Source: Desulfatibacillum alkenivorans DSM 16219 | GTDB lineage: Bacteria > Desulfobacterota > Desulfobacteria > Desulfobacterales > Desulfatibacillaceae | NCBI RefSeq assembly: GCF_900142135.1 | Contig: NZ_FQZU01000002.1 | Location: 124,001-188,000 of the forward strand | Length of the DNA: 64,000 bases | Direction of reading: 5' to 3' | Part shown: positions 46,130-54,905 of the stretch, piece by piece | How the letters are laid out: each line of letters starts with the position of its first letter | Position numbering within the stretch: the first letter of the stretch is position 1 | Translations under genes and position numbers: made by a program | The notes under the pieces: model-generated | The model's database searches: none | Seen by the model: only the letters and a program-made list of their open reading frames with translations | What the model was told of the DNA's origin: nothing

Positions 46130-49093
46130 ATGGATAAACAAGATTTGACGCCCGCTTACCAACCCGGGGACGAGATATCAGGATTCACCGTTAAACGCGC
46201 CGTCCCGTTGCCCAGGCTGTCAGCCGTGTTTTATGAACTTCAACATGATAAAACCGGCGCCAGGTACATCCACCTGGCCAATAAAGACCGCGAGAACACC
46301 TTTGCGGTGGCATTCAAGACCGTTCCCCAGGATTCCACGGGCGTGGCCCACATCCTGGAGCATACGGCCTTGTGCGGCTCCCGGTCTTTTCCGGTGCGCG
46401 ATCCTTTTTTCTCCATGATCAAACGCAGCATGAATTCCTTCATGAACGCGTTTACCTCGTCCGATTGGACCATGTACCCCTATTCCACCTGCAATCAAAA
46501 GGACTTTTACAACCTCATGCAGGTGTATCTGGACGCCGCATTCTTCCCCAAGCTGGATGAACTGAGCTTCAAGCAGGAAGGCTTTCGGGTGGAGGAGGAA
46601 GGCGACGGCCTGGTATTCAAGGGCGTGGTGTACAATGAGATGAAAGGCGCCATGTCTTCCCCCCGGGACATTATGGGGCACGCCCTTATGGAGGCCCTTT
46701 ACCCGGACGTCACCTACGGCAACAACTCCGGCGGGGATCCCGTCCATATTGTGGACCTCACCCATGCGGACCTGGTCGCCTTTCATAAAAGGCATTACCA
46801 TCCAAGCAACGCCTTTTTCTATACCTACGGGGCCCTTCCCCTGGAAGGGCACCTGAAGATGATCGAAGAACGCGTGCTGTCGGAGTTTGAAGCCATCGAC
46901 CCCAAGACCGACGTGGAGTTTCAACCCCGGTGGGACATGCCTAAAGAGGTCCACCAGTCCTATCCCGTGGCCCCCGGTTCGGACACCAATAAAAAGGGCC
47001 AGATCGCCGTGGCGTGGCTGACCTGTCCGGCTACGGACTCCTTTGAGGTTCTGGCCCTGGATTTGTTGGAAAGCGTGCTTTTGGGCAACTCGGCGTCCCC
47101 GTTGCGCAAGGCCCTGATCGAGTCCGGCCTGGGCTCATCCCTGGCTGACGGAACCGGGTTTCACGCAGACAGCCTGGACACCATGTTTTCCGTGGGGCTG
47201 AAAAATGCGGACGACTCCGATCCCGACGCCGTCAAAAAGATTGTGTTCGACTCCCTGAACGAACTGGTTAAGGGGGGCATAGACCAAACCCTGGTGGATG
47301 CGGCCATTCATCAGTACGAATTCCAGAAAAAGGAAGTCACCAACAATCCCATGCCTTACGGCATCAAGCTGCTTTTAAACCTGTGCTCGCCCTGGTTCCA
47401 TCACGGCGACCCGGTGTCTAACCTGAGGTTTGACGACGACCTGGACCGGCTGAGAAAGGAAGCGGCGAAGGGCGGTTTTTTTGAGGGCCTCATCAAAAAG
47501 TATTTCCTGGAAAACAATCATCAAATTCTGATGATCCTCCATCCCGACGAGGAAAAAGCCGCGGACATGGAAGCCGAGGAAAAGGAAAAGCTGGAAGCCA
47601 TTGCAAAAACCCTTTCCCAGGAGGATCGGGAGACAATCAGGGACCAGGCCCAGGCTTTGGAAAAGCTCCAGGAAGCCGCCGAAGACGTATCCTGCCTGCC
47701 TACTTTGGGCCGGGGGGATATCGACGATCAAATCCAGACCGCCCACCCGGACCCAAATTTGAGCAGGGACGGCGTGTCCGCTTATGTGCAGCCCACCAAC
47801 GGGATTGTGTATTATTCCCTTATCGCCCGGACGCAGAACCTCCCGGTCGATCTTCTGCCCCTGCTTCCCCTGTTCTGCCATGTGCTTCCGAAGATGGGCT
47901 CCACGAAAAGGGACTATGTGGAATTGACCCGCGACATGGCCGCCTACACCGGCGGAATCGGGGCCAAGGCCACAGCCCGCACAGGCTACAATGGCGACGG
48001 CAAGACTCTGGAAATGATCGCCTTCGCCTCCAAGTGCCTGGACCGCAACCTGGACAGGATGTTCGATCTGATCAAGGAAATCCTGTTCGAACGCAGCTTT
48101 GCAGACCACAAACGCCTGGACACTCTGATGGGCGAGTACGTGGCCGCCCTGGAGTCCAGCATCATACCCGGCGGGCATCAATACGCCATTTCCCTGGCCT
48201 CCAGGGGGTACTCCCGGGCCAAGGCCATTGAAGAGGCGTGGCACGGTGTGCATCAATTGCAGACCGCCAAGGATCTGGCCAAGTCCATCGCCGCCGACAA
48301 GGAAGCCGGGTTGGCGGCCCTGGCGGACAAACTGGAGCAAATCGCACAGGCTCTGTTCGCCGGCGACTGCCTGGAGACGGGTCTTGTCGGCGAGGCCGAA
48401 GTCCTGGCAAAGGCCGTAAAAACCGCCGAGGCCCTGCAAAAGAATCTGGCGGCCCGGGGAACTCCCCAGGAAGGCGTTGCGGATTTTTCCTTCCCCATGC
48501 CCGAGAGGGAAGCCTGGACCACCTCGTCCCAGGTGTCTTTTGTGGCGCATGTGTTCCCCACGGTGCGTATGACCCACCCGGACGCCCCGGCCCTGGCGGT
48601 CATCGCCAAAATGCTCCGGTCTCTTTTCATCCATCGGGAAATCCGGGAAAAAGGCGGGGCTTACGGCGGCTACGCCCTGTCCAACGCCGAGGAAGGCCTG
48701 TTCGGGTTCGCATCCTACCGCGATCCCCACCTTGCCCGAACCATAGACGTTTTTGCGCGCACCTATGACTTTATTCTCCAGGGGGACTTTACGGACCAGG
48801 ACGTGACCGAGGCCATCCTGCAGGTGTGCTCGGACATCGACAAGCCGGACGCGCCTTCCACATTGGCTCAAAAAGCCTTTTACGCCAAGCTCCTTGGCCT
48901 GACGGACGAAGCGCGCCGGGATTACAAAAAACGGGTTGCCGCCGTAACCAAAACACAGGTTATGGAAGCGGCGAAAACATGGTTTAAGAAACCCCGGGAC
49001 ATTACGCCGGTGGCGGCCATAACCAGCAAGTCCTTGTTGGAGAAAGCCAACGGGCAGTTGGGAAGCCCTTTGAAGGAAATCGCCATCGGATAG
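46130..49093 (+). CDS. M16C zinc peptidase (presequence-protease/insulinase family)
   Basis: A 987-residue peptidase of the Cym1/PreP type, which degrades unstructured peptides inside a closed two-half chamber. The inverted zinc motif HxxEH is seen as HILEHTALCGS near residue 75. The distal Glu is probably in the VYNEMKGAMSS region (about 170). The second, inactive half carries the usual M16C C-terminal segments (REIREKGGAYGGYALSN). No signal peptide is seen, so it acts in the cytoplasm. It starts a run of plus-strand genes separated from upstream by a terminator. Confidence 0.9.
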   Translation: MDKQDLTPAYQPGDEISGFTVKRAVPLPRLSAVFYELQHDKTGARYIHLANKDRENTFAVAFKTVPQDSTGVAHILEHTALCGSRSFPVRDPFFSMIKRSMNSFMNAFTSSDWTMYPYSTCNQKDFYNLMQVYLDAAFFPKLDELSFKQEGFRVEEEGDGLVFKGVVYNEMKGAMSSPRDIMGHALMEALYPDVTYGNNSGGDPVHIVDLTHADLVAFHKRHYHPSNAFFYTYGALPLEGHLKMIEERVLSEFEAIDPKTDVEFQPRWDMPKEVHQSYPVAPGSDTNKKGQIAVAWLTCPATDSFEVLALDLLESVLLGNSASPLRKALIESGLGSSLADGTGFHADSLDTMFSVGLKNADDSDPDAVKKIVFDSLNELVKGGIDQTLVDAAIHQYEFQKKEVTNNPMPYGIKLLLNLCSPWFHHGDPVSNLRFDDDLDRLRKEAAKGGFFEGLIKKYFLENNHQILMILHPDEEKAADMEAEEKEKLEAIAKTLSQEDRETIRDQAQALEKLQEAAEDVSCLPTLGRGDIDDQIQTAHPDPNLSRDGVSAYVQPTNGIVYYSLIARTQNLPVDLLPLLPLFCHVLPKMGSTKRDYVELTRDMAAYTGGIGAKATARTGYNGDGKTLEMIAFASKCLDRNLDRMFDLIKEILFERSFADHKRLDTLMGEYVAALESSIIPGGHQYAISLASRGYSRAKAIEEAWHGVHQLQTAKDLAKSIAADKEAGLAALADKLEQIAQALFAGDCLETGLVGEAEVLAKAVKTAEALQKNLAARGTPQEGVADFSFPMPEREAWTTSSQVSFVAHVFPTVRMTHPDAPALAVIAKMLRSLFIHREIREKGGAYGGYALSNAEEGLFGFASYRDPHLARTIDVFARTYDFILQGDFTDQDVTEAILQVCSDIDKPDAPSTLAQKAFYAKLLGLTDEARRDYKKRVAAVTKTQVMEAAKTWFKKPRDITPVAAITSKSLLEKANGQLGSPLKEIAIG

Positions 49094-49102
49094 GTTTGTT
49101 TT

Positions 49103-50029
49103 ATGCTTTCCATTATTGAAACCATAGCCCCCATCTTCATGGTTATTATGGTGGGATGGGGGTTATCCCATAAAAAAATTCTCACCCGGGAAGTCAGCGG
49201 TCCGCTGAACAAGATTGTTTTTTATCTGGCCATCCCGGTAATGATTTTTGAAAAGGTGGCCCACGCGGATTTTTCCGCCAACTTTTCCACCACCCTGGTG
49301 GTCGGCGTGCTGTTGGCTGCGGCCTCCGGGTTTTTCCTGGCGGTCCTGGTCGTCTCCATTTTTCCCGTGTACCCGCGTCACAAAGGCACTTTCGCCCAGG
49401 CCTCGTTTCACGGCAACATCGGCTACATCGGATTGGCCGTGGCCTATTATTTTCTGGGCGACCTGGGGCTCACCCGGGCCAGCATTCTGTCCGCGTTTAT
49501 TCTGATTTTGCAGAATTTCCTGTCCGTGGCCGGGCTGCAATATTTTTCCAATAACGAACAAACCCGGGGCAAGTTCTCCGTGTTCCTTAAAAATGTGGCG
49601 GGCAACCCGGTGATTGTATCCGCGGTGGCGGGCTCCGCCGTCTCCCTGGCCGGCATTCCCATTCCCGAGATTATTTCGCGGTTTTTGCACATTATTTCCG
49701 GCATGGCCTTGCCCCTGGCCTTGCTGGATATCGGCGGGTCTTTGTCGTTCCCCGTAATCAAGGCCCATTGGGCGCCCACCTTGGCCACGGGCTTCATCAA
49801 GTTGATATTCCTGCCTGCGGCGGGATGGTTTTTGTTCACCATGATGGGCGTGCCCCATGATCTCCAACTGGTGGGGATCATTCTTTTGGGCGCTCCCACA
49901 GCGACGGTCACTTATGTCATGGCCCGGGAGATGGGCGGCGCCACCGCCCTGGCTTCTTCGGCCATATCCCTCAATACCCTGGCTTCGGCCCTGACCTATG
50001 TTTTGTGGCTGGGCATTATCGTGCAATAA
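49103..50029 (+). CDS. AEC-family transporter (auxin efflux carrier superfamily)
   Basis: A 308-residue membrane protein with about ten helices in two five-helix halves. Bacterial AEC members move organic acids such as malate or malonate. The N-terminal FMVIMVGWGLSHKKILTREV with GPLNKIVFYLAIPVMIFEKVA and the mid-protein GNIGYIGLAVAYYFLG are typical. The substrate is not predictable. It starts 9 bases after the M16C peptidase gene. Confidence 0.82.
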   Translation: MLSIIETIAPIFMVIMVGWGLSHKKILTREVSGPLNKIVFYLAIPVMIFEKVAHADFSANFSTTLVVGVLLAAASGFFLAVLVVSIFPVYPRHKGTFAQASFHGNIGYIGLAVAYYFLGDLGLTRASILSAFILILQNFLSVAGLQYFSNNEQTRGKFSVFLKNVAGNPVIVSAVAGSAVSLAGIPIPEIISRFLHIISGMALPLALLDIGGSLSFPVIKAHWAPTLATGFIKLIFLPAAGWFLFTMMGVPHDLQLVGIILLGAPTATVTYVMAREMGGATALASSAISLNTLASALTYVLWLGIIVQ

Positions 50030-50088
50030 AAGAGGCGTGTTTACAGCGCGGTCAGGCTGACTGAAGCGAAGGCTGGAAAGGAGTTTCG

Positions 50089-51003
50089 GTGAGTAATCGC
50101 AAGCAAGAGTGTGTGGAGCAGGCTTTCGGACCGGTCCGGTTTCTGCCCGGACCCAATCGGGGGAAATACCCTCATTGCCATTCGTTGTTCGTGGAGGAGG
50201 CGGGGGTGCTCATCGATCCCGCTTCAGACAGGGAGCGTCTCAAGGAGCTGCGGGACCAGGGCAAGGTCCAGGCAGTCTGGCTCACCCACTGGCACGAAGA
50301 CCACATCGCCCATTTGGATTTGTTCGACGATCTCCCCCTGTGGATTTGCGAGGAAGACGCTTTGCCTCTTTCCAGCAAGGACATCTTTTGCGACTGGTAC
50401 GCCTTGGACCAGCCGGGCATGGAAACCGTGCGGGCCTACTGGATGGACATCCTGGAGTCTCAGTTCCATTTCAAGCCCCGGAAGCCCCATCGCCTGCTTG
50501 TGGACGGCGAAACCATCAATCTGGGAAACGTGACCGTGGACGTCATTCACGCTCCGGGCCACACTCCCGGCCATACCTGTTTTTATTTCCGGGAGCCCGG
50601 CGTGCTTCTTTTGGGAGACTACGATCTCACGCCCTTCGGCCCCTGGTACGGAGACGTCCTTTCCAGCATCGAGCAGACCGAGGCCTCGGTCAAAAAGCTG
50701 CGCCAGGTTCCGGCCAGAGTTTGGACCGCCTGCCACGAAACCGGCTTGTTTACGGAGCAGCCCGGACAGGTCTGGGACGACTATCTGCAAGTCATTCGCA
50801 CCAGGGAGGACAAGCTCCTGAACTTCATGACCGAACCCAGAACCATGGAGGACGTCATCGGGCAGCATATAGTTTATTTAAAGGCCCGGGAGCCCAAGGA
50901 GTTTTTTGAGATGGGCGAACGCGCAATCATGGGCAAGCACCTGGAAAGCCTCATCGCCCAAGGCAGGGCCGTCAAAAACGGCGACTATTACGAGCTGACT
51001 TAG
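50089..51003 (+). CDS. MBL-fold metallo-hydrolase
   Basis: A 304-residue metallo-beta-lactamase-fold protein. Zinc ligands are visible in LTHWHEDHIAHL (about 65-76), HAPGHTPGHTCFY (about 154-166), GDYD and the C-terminal ACHETG. The family includes glyoxalase II and lactonases; the LACTB2-like helical C-terminus (TMEDVIGQHIVY) suggests a hydrolase of small thioesters or lactones, or an RNase-like member. The start is GTG behind AAAGGAG. It precedes the tautomerase gene by 11 bases. Confidence 0.82.
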   Translation: MSNRKQECVEQAFGPVRFLPGPNRGKYPHCHSLFVEEAGVLIDPASDRERLKELRDQGKVQAVWLTHWHEDHIAHLDLFDDLPLWICEEDALPLSSKDIFCDWYALDQPGMETVRAYWMDILESQFHFKPRKPHRLLVDGETINLGNVTVDVIHAPGHTPGHTCFYFREPGVLLLGDYDLTPFGPWYGDVLSSIEQTEASVKKLRQVPARVWTACHETGLFTEQPGQVWDDYLQVIRTREDKLLNFMTEPRTMEDVIGQHIVYLKAREPKEFFEMGERAIMGKHLESLIAQGRAVKNGDYYELT

Positions 51004-51014
51004 GAGGATCAAAC

Positions 51015-51362
51015 ATGCCTTTAATTAAAATAGAAACCAATCAGGCAATCAGCGACCCCGCCCGCCAGGGCGTTATGGAAAAGGCTTCGGCCTTTGTCGC
51101 CAACCTGTTCGGCAAGACCGAGCAATACGTCATGGTGACTCTGGAACCGGGCAAAGACATGATGTTTGGAGCGACGACCGGCCCCGCCGCCCAGGTGACC
51201 ATCAGGAAGATCGGCCTGGACGCGGACAAGTGCTCGGAATACGCCAAGGCTGTCTGCGATTTTCTGCAACAGGAGTTGGATGTGCCGCCCGACAGGGTGT
51301 TTGCGGCCTTTGAAGACGTTAATCCCAGGCAACTGGGCTGGAACGGCAAAACGTTCGGATAG
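51015..51362 (+). CDS. MIF-like tautomerase
   Basis: A 115-residue protein of the tautomerase superfamily, MIF branch. Pro2, the catalytic base after Met removal, is present (MPLIKIETN). The conserved Asp/Glu-rich mid-region is QYVMVTLEPGKDMMFGATTGPAAQV, split here as QYVMVTLEPG and GATTGPAAQV, and the end is NPRQLGWNGKTFG, as in MIF. Bacterial members tautomerise phenylpyruvate-type enols; the natural substrate is unknown. It is in tandem with the MBL-fold gene. Confidence 0.85.
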   Translation: MPLIKIETNQAISDPARQGVMEKASAFVANLFGKTEQYVMVTLEPGKDMMFGATTGPAAQVTIRKIGLDADKCSEYAKAVCDFLQQELDVPPDRVFAAFEDVNPRQLGWNGKTFG

Positions 51363-51872
51363 CCCGCAAAAAAAGGGACATGCACGGCCGAGCCGCGTAT
51401 GCCCTTATGTGCTTATGAAAGGAACCTGAAGGCGCCGTGTGAAACCCTTGGCAAGACGCGTGGGCATTCGCCTTATTTGGAGCATCCGCCAACAAGCCCT
51501 GAGCACCAACGCCCAAGTATCCTTCATAAGCAAGTCGTAAACCGGATCGAGGCCGGTTTTTTCGGCGTTTTGCGGGGATTTTGCGTATCCCCTTGCCTAA
51601 CTCCAGGTGCAAACAAAATGCCAGAAACAGCCTATTTTAGTGTGAATTTTGTCACAAATCCATGAATAGGGCGTGGTTTGGGGATGAAAGAAAATTCCCC
51701 CTGGTTTTTTGGGTTGTTTTGCCATCGGGAAAAATAAAACAGTTGCGGCCCGGGAGGGAATTTTCGCCGCAATCAGGGGATTTTCACCGGGCATTTTTTC
51801 CCAGCCCGCGAGCTTGACAGGCGCTCCGGCGCTTTGGGCGAAACTGAATTAAAAAAAACGGAGCATCATCTT
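51363..51872. other. Intergenic region upstream of the NRDE gene
   Basis: No gene is supported in these 510 bases. They contain a terminator hairpin (51540-51562), a GGGGAT/ATCCCC hairpin near 51575-51594, and a GAAAATTCCC/GGGAATTTTC inverted pair (51690-51699 and 51756-51765). The inverted pair may lie within the NRDE promoter region. Confidence 0.5.
51540..51562 (+). terminator. Rho-independent terminator after the tautomerase gene
   Basis: AACCGG (51540-51545) pairs with CCGGTT (51553-51558), followed by four more T residues. It lies 180 bases past the tautomerase stop. Confidence 0.65.
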
Positions 51873-52661
51873 TTGTGCATCTTATTGTGGGCCTATAGAA
51901 AACATCCGGATTACCCCCTGATTCTGGCGGCTAACCGGGATGAGTTTTTCAACCGCCCCACCGCCTCCATGGCCAGGTGGGAGGATTTTCCCCATATTTT
52001 GGCGGGCAGGGACCTCCAGGGCGGCGGAACCTGGATGGGCGTCAATGATCACGGGCGATTCGCCGCTTTGACCAATGTCAGGGACATCTCCCGCATCAGG
52101 CAGGAGGCCAAGAGCCGGGGACTGCTCGTCTCCGGGTTTCTTCAAAATCAGGACGCACCCAAGGATTATCTGAGAGCGGTGAAAAAAACAGCGGATCAAT
52201 ACAACCCGTTCAACCTGGTGGCGGGGGACCTGGGCGGCCTGTGCTGTCTCACAGGAGTGGACAACAAGGTCAGAAAACTGGACGTGGGCGTGTTCGGCCT
52301 GTCCAACTGGGGCCTGGACACCCCCTGGCCCAAGGTGAAAAAAGGGAAAAGGGTCCTGGCTTCCATTGTGGAGGACGCCCTGGAAAACGGCGACCTTGAC
52401 AGGGAAGCGCTTTTCTCCATGCTGGCGGACTCCGAAACAGCCCCCGACGACAAACTGCCCGATACCGGCGTGGGCCTGGATTGGGAGCGCGTGCTCAGCT
52501 CCATTTTCGTCAAAAGCCCGGGATACGGAACAAGATGCTCCACCGTCCTGACCGTCTCGTTTACAGGGCGGGTGGACGTGGAGGAAAGGACCTTCGGCCC
52601 GGAAGGCGTGACCGGCGCCTGCAGCGTCGCCCGCCATCAATTTGAACTGGCCGATCGATAA
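51873..52661 (+). CDS. NRDE-family protein (TANGO2-like)
   Basis: The family is named for the motif seen here, LAANRDEFFNRPT, with GGTWMGVNDHGRFAALTN after it. Its members, including eukaryotic TANGO2, have a predicted N-terminal nucleophile fold with Cys2. I chose the TTG at 51873 because it gives MCILLWAYRKHP, the family's universal MCI start, and has GGAG 9 bases upstream; the longer start would bury the Cys. Length 262 is normal. The biochemical function is unsettled (heme trafficking and lipid roles are proposed for eukaryotic members). Confidence 0.85.
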   Translation: MCILLWAYRKHPDYPLILAANRDEFFNRPTASMARWEDFPHILAGRDLQGGGTWMGVNDHGRFAALTNVRDISRIRQEAKSRGLLVSGFLQNQDAPKDYLRAVKKTADQYNPFNLVAGDLGGLCCLTGVDNKVRKLDVGVFGLSNWGLDTPWPKVKKGKRVLASIVEDALENGDLDREALFSMLADSETAPDDKLPDTGVGLDWERVLSSIFVKSPGYGTRCSTVLTVSFTGRVDVEERTFGPEGVTGACSVARHQFELADR

Positions 52662-52678
52662 AAGCGGAGGTGCAGCGT

Positions 52679-52847
52679 ATGGCTGTTGTTTCAGATTTCC
52701 GGGGCCATGACCTTATCTCTGAAAAAAGGAATGAACTCGCCGGTTACGGCGCTTGAGACAAGTATCGCGTCCCCACGAAATCGGCCCAAATACTGATTTA
52801 TGGAAAGCAACTTTGCAAAAAAAAGGAGCCGCCCATGGCTGTTGTTT
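52679..52847 (+). repeat. Duplicated trmO start region flanking a MITE-like element
   Basis: The 13 bases ATGGCTGTTGTTT occur exactly at 52679-52691 and again at 52835-52847, the real trmO start. Both are preceded by a GGAG ribosome site. The upstream copy opens a 25-codon reading frame that stops within the inserted element. The copies are 156 bases apart, with the palindromic element at 52694-52782 between them. Confidence 0.75.
52694..52782. mobile_element. MITE-like palindromic element, copy 1
   Basis: The left end GATTTCCGGGGCCATGACC and the right end (minus strand) GATTTCGTGGGGACGCGATA are imperfect inverted repeats, each followed inward by TTRTCTC-type sequence. The internal part aligns with 58708-58795 at many positions (TATCTCTG, AAAA, GTATCG, CCCC, CGAAATC). 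At 89 bases it has no coding capacity. Similar GGGGACA-ended repeats are known beside IS200/IS605-type transposases, but none is in this window. Confidence 0.7.
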
Positions 52848-53233
52848 TTGAACCTATTGGAGTTGTGCATACTTTGGAAAAAAAGATGCCCAGGCACTGC
52901 TCGATTTCAGACGTGGAGGGAACCCTGGAAATCAAGCGGGAATTGCAGGCCGGGCTGGACGACGTCAAAGCCGGCGACCGGATTGTCGTTCTCTTTCATT
53001 TTCATAAAAGCCCGGCTTTTTCGCCGGAACTGCTGCATCAAACCCCTCCGCACGGCCCCAAGGCCAAGGGGGTCTTTTCCATATGCTCCCCGGTCAGGCC
53101 CAACGCCATCGGCATGTCGATGCTTTCCGTTCTGGACGTCCAGGGCAATGTTATTCACGTAAAAGGCTTGGACATGATGGACGGAACCCCTATCCTGGAT
53201 ATCAAGCCCGTCGTAACCGGCGGTCCTGATTAA
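52835..53233 (+). CDS. trmO: tRNA N6-threonylcarbamoyladenosine methyltransferase TrmO (TsaA/UPF0066)
   Basis: TrmO methylates N6 of t6A37 in certain tRNAs, using SAM. The 132-residue protein is the minimal beta-barrel domain: PIGVVHTLE at the N-terminus, KAGDRIVVLFHFHK, and the SAM-binding KGVFSICSPVRPNAIGMSML followed by GLDMMDGTPILDIKP. The E. coli protein (235 residues) has an extra C-terminal domain that is missing here, as in many bacteria and archaea. AAGGAG lies before the ATG. Its start is duplicated 156 bases upstream. Confidence 0.85.
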   Translation: MAVVFEPIGVVHTLEKKMPRHCSISDVEGTLEIKRELQAGLDDVKAGDRIVVLFHFHKSPAFSPELLHQTPPHGPKAKGVFSICSPVRPNAIGMSMLSVLDVQGNVIHVKGLDMMDGTPILDIKPVVTGGPD

Positions 53234-53255
53234 CCGCTGCATGCAAGCCGTGGAA

Positions 53256-53633
53256 CTAATTGTGAGACCGGGCGCCCGCTGCGTCAATGGTGTACACGAT
53301 GTCCCCTTGGCTGTGCCTGGCAGTCAGTTCAAAATCCTGGAAATTCACACTGGTCACCGTGACGGCAACCCCGACGGTTTGCTTGAAGCCTGCGTCTTTG
53401 AGGTTATCCAGGGTGAAGTTGTCGATTTCCTTGTGCTTTTCGTCGGCGTAATAAGCCATTACCGTCGAGTACGCGCTGGAAAGGTCGGCCTGGGCCGTGC
53501 GGTTATAGGCTTTTTTCCGGTAAGAAACAAAGTTGGGGATGGCGATGGCCGCCAGGATGCCGATGATGGCGATGACTATCATAAGTTCAATTAGCGTGAA
53601 CCCTTGCTGATTCCTTTTATTCAGGCGAATCAT
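53256..53633 (-). CDS. Type IV pilin (PilA-like)
   Basis: A 125-residue type IVa-style prepilin. The leader MIRLNKRNQQG ends in the Gly before the PilD cleavage site. The mature N-terminus is FTLIELMIVIAIIGILAAIA with the conserved Glu5, and the mature protein is only about 114 residues. The C-terminal part is short and has no cysteine pair. ATG 53633 follows GGAGAA. Short pilins of this type in deltaproteobacteria include the Geobacter PilA-N class, but this one is larger. No other pil genes are nearby. Confidence 0.88.
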   Translation of the reverse strand: MIRLNKRNQQGFTLIELMIVIAIIGILAAIAIPNFVSYRKKAYNRTAQADLSSAYSTVMAYYADEKHKEIDNFTLDNLKDAGFKQTVGVAVTVTSVNFQDFELTARHSQGDIVYTIDAAGARSHN

Positions 53634-54004
53634 TGCTTGTATTCTCCTTTGGCTTGCACTAGCAACACAAAATCGTCCTGTTCTGCGTTTTGGCAAGGAT
53701 TTTGTAAAACCTCTTTCCAATACGGACAGTATTTATGCATCGGGTTGCGGCGGACCGGTTTTCCGGCTGAACAGGGCCGGCCCCCTGAACTGAAAAAGTT
53801 GTGAATAAGGATTAGCAATGACAATGCCAAAGCAAAGGCCTTGCCTGGCAATTTTCTGCGGAAAGGGAAGAAATTAGAATTAGCTCAGGGAAAAAACAAG
53901 AAAAAAATGGGATAACTGTGTTAATCAAAAGGTCGGAAATTAGAGCGGGGATGGATGGAACGGTGAAATTCACCAGGATAAGGTGAATTTCACCGTTCGG
54001 GCGC
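53634..54004. other. Intergenic region between XRE-cupin and pilin genes
   Basis: This 371-base region, upstream of the minus-strand pilin, has a tandem palindrome at 53959-53997 and nothing else that I recognise. I looked for a sigma54 site (TGGCAC-N5-TTGC) on the minus strand and found none convincing. Confidence 0.45.
53959..53997. promoter_or_regulatory. Tandem GGTGAAWTTCACC palindromes
   Basis: GGTGAAATTCACC (53962-53974) and GGTGAATTTCACC (53982-53994) are each palindromes with an unpaired centre, and their centres are 20 bases apart. Together with flanking AAC and GTT they also form a perfect 16-bp inverted repeat. They lie 8 bases after the XRE-cupin stop and 326 bases upstream of the pilin. 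A terminator is possible but no T-tract follows. Confidence 0.5.
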
Positions 54005-54637
54005 CTATTCGAATAATACGGCCAGGATGGTCGCTTTCCCGCCTTTGCCGGTGATGCTGTGTGTGGTGGTGGAAAGATAGTAAGCGCTGTCGCCGGGCTC
54101 CAGGTCGAAGGAATCGTCCCCGACTTTCAAGTGGGCTACGCCGCTGAGCACAAAGATAAACTCTTCCCCTTCGTGGACCGACATTTCCGCGTCCGGGTTC
54201 TCCTCCAACTCCACCATAAGGGGCTCCATATTCCGGCCGTGAACGTCATGGGCCAGGGCGTGGTAGCTGTACACCTTTTTGCCGCCTTTGCCCGAGGTGG
54301 AGCGGGCGATGCTTTTGCGCTCGCCTTTTCTTGTAATTTCGTACGGTTTATTGCCCTGGCCGGAAATCAAACGGGATAGGGCGCTGTCCAAAGCCTTGGA
54401 AAGCTTCATGACGGTTCCCAATTGGGGATGAACCGTGTTGTTTTCGATTCCTTCCAGAAGATCTACGTCAAAGCCCGTCATTTGGGACAATTCTTGTAAA
54501 GACAGGCCGCGTTGGGTGCGGATTTCCTGAATGCGCTTCCCGACATCCTCCGAGCCCTTGGAGTCTTCCTGAGAGATTTTTCCGGTCAGGCCTTCGAAAA
54601 AATCGTTATTTACACTGGGAATATCCTTATTATCCAT
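54005..54637 (-). CDS. XRE-family regulator with C-terminal cupin domain
   Basis: A 210-residue transcription factor. The N-terminal helix-turn-helix (RIQEIRTQRGLSLQELSQMT, about 35-54, then LEGIENNTVHPQLGTVMKLSKAL) is of the XRE type. The C-terminal cupin (about 130-210) carries EFIFVLSGVAHLKVG and LEPGDSAYYLSTTTHSI, with a cupin ligand-binding layout. Such proteins respond to small metabolites. ATG 54637 follows GGGGGA. The GGTGAA palindromes just after its stop are candidate binding sites for this protein, though a regulator's site usually lies upstream. Confidence 0.88.
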   Translation of the reverse strand: MDNKDIPSVNNDFFEGLTGKISQEDSKGSEDVGKRIQEIRTQRGLSLQELSQMTGFDVDLLEGIENNTVHPQLGTVMKLSKALDSALSRLISGQGNKPYEITRKGERKSIARSTSGKGGKKVYSYHALAHDVHGRNMEPLMVELEENPDAEMSVHEGEEFIFVLSGVAHLKVGDDSFDLEPGDSAYYLSTTTHSITGKGGKATILAVLFE

Positions 54638-54776
54638 GGGTCCCCCTGAAAAAGAGCATAAAAGCTGATGAGTTAATGTTCCGTTCAGATATACCATAGG
54701 GAACGCACTAATCACAAGCCCTAAAAAGCCCGGCCCATGGCCCCAGGGGTTGAAAATTTTCTTGGCTTGACGTAAG

Positions 54777-54804
54777 TGGTAAAGACAATAGATTCTAGAC
54801 GTGA
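54777..54804 (+). promoter_or_regulatory. Putative promoter for the HD-GYP gene
   Basis: TTGACG (54777-54782) and TAGATT (54799-54804) are 16 bases apart, about 100 bases before the start. The arrangement is the same as the plsY promoter candidate. Confidence 0.35.
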
Positions 54805-54905
54805 AAAAATATCCTTTGGCCTGGGCGCCCGGATAAAGCGCAGACCCCTGTTCATTCCTTGCGAGTAACCTGGTTTGGTTTCATGATTGGAGAAGGAGTT
54901 TCGCC

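Noticed and set aside
47375-48871. A 498-codon minus-strand frame
   Set aside because: It is antisense to the M16C peptidase gene.
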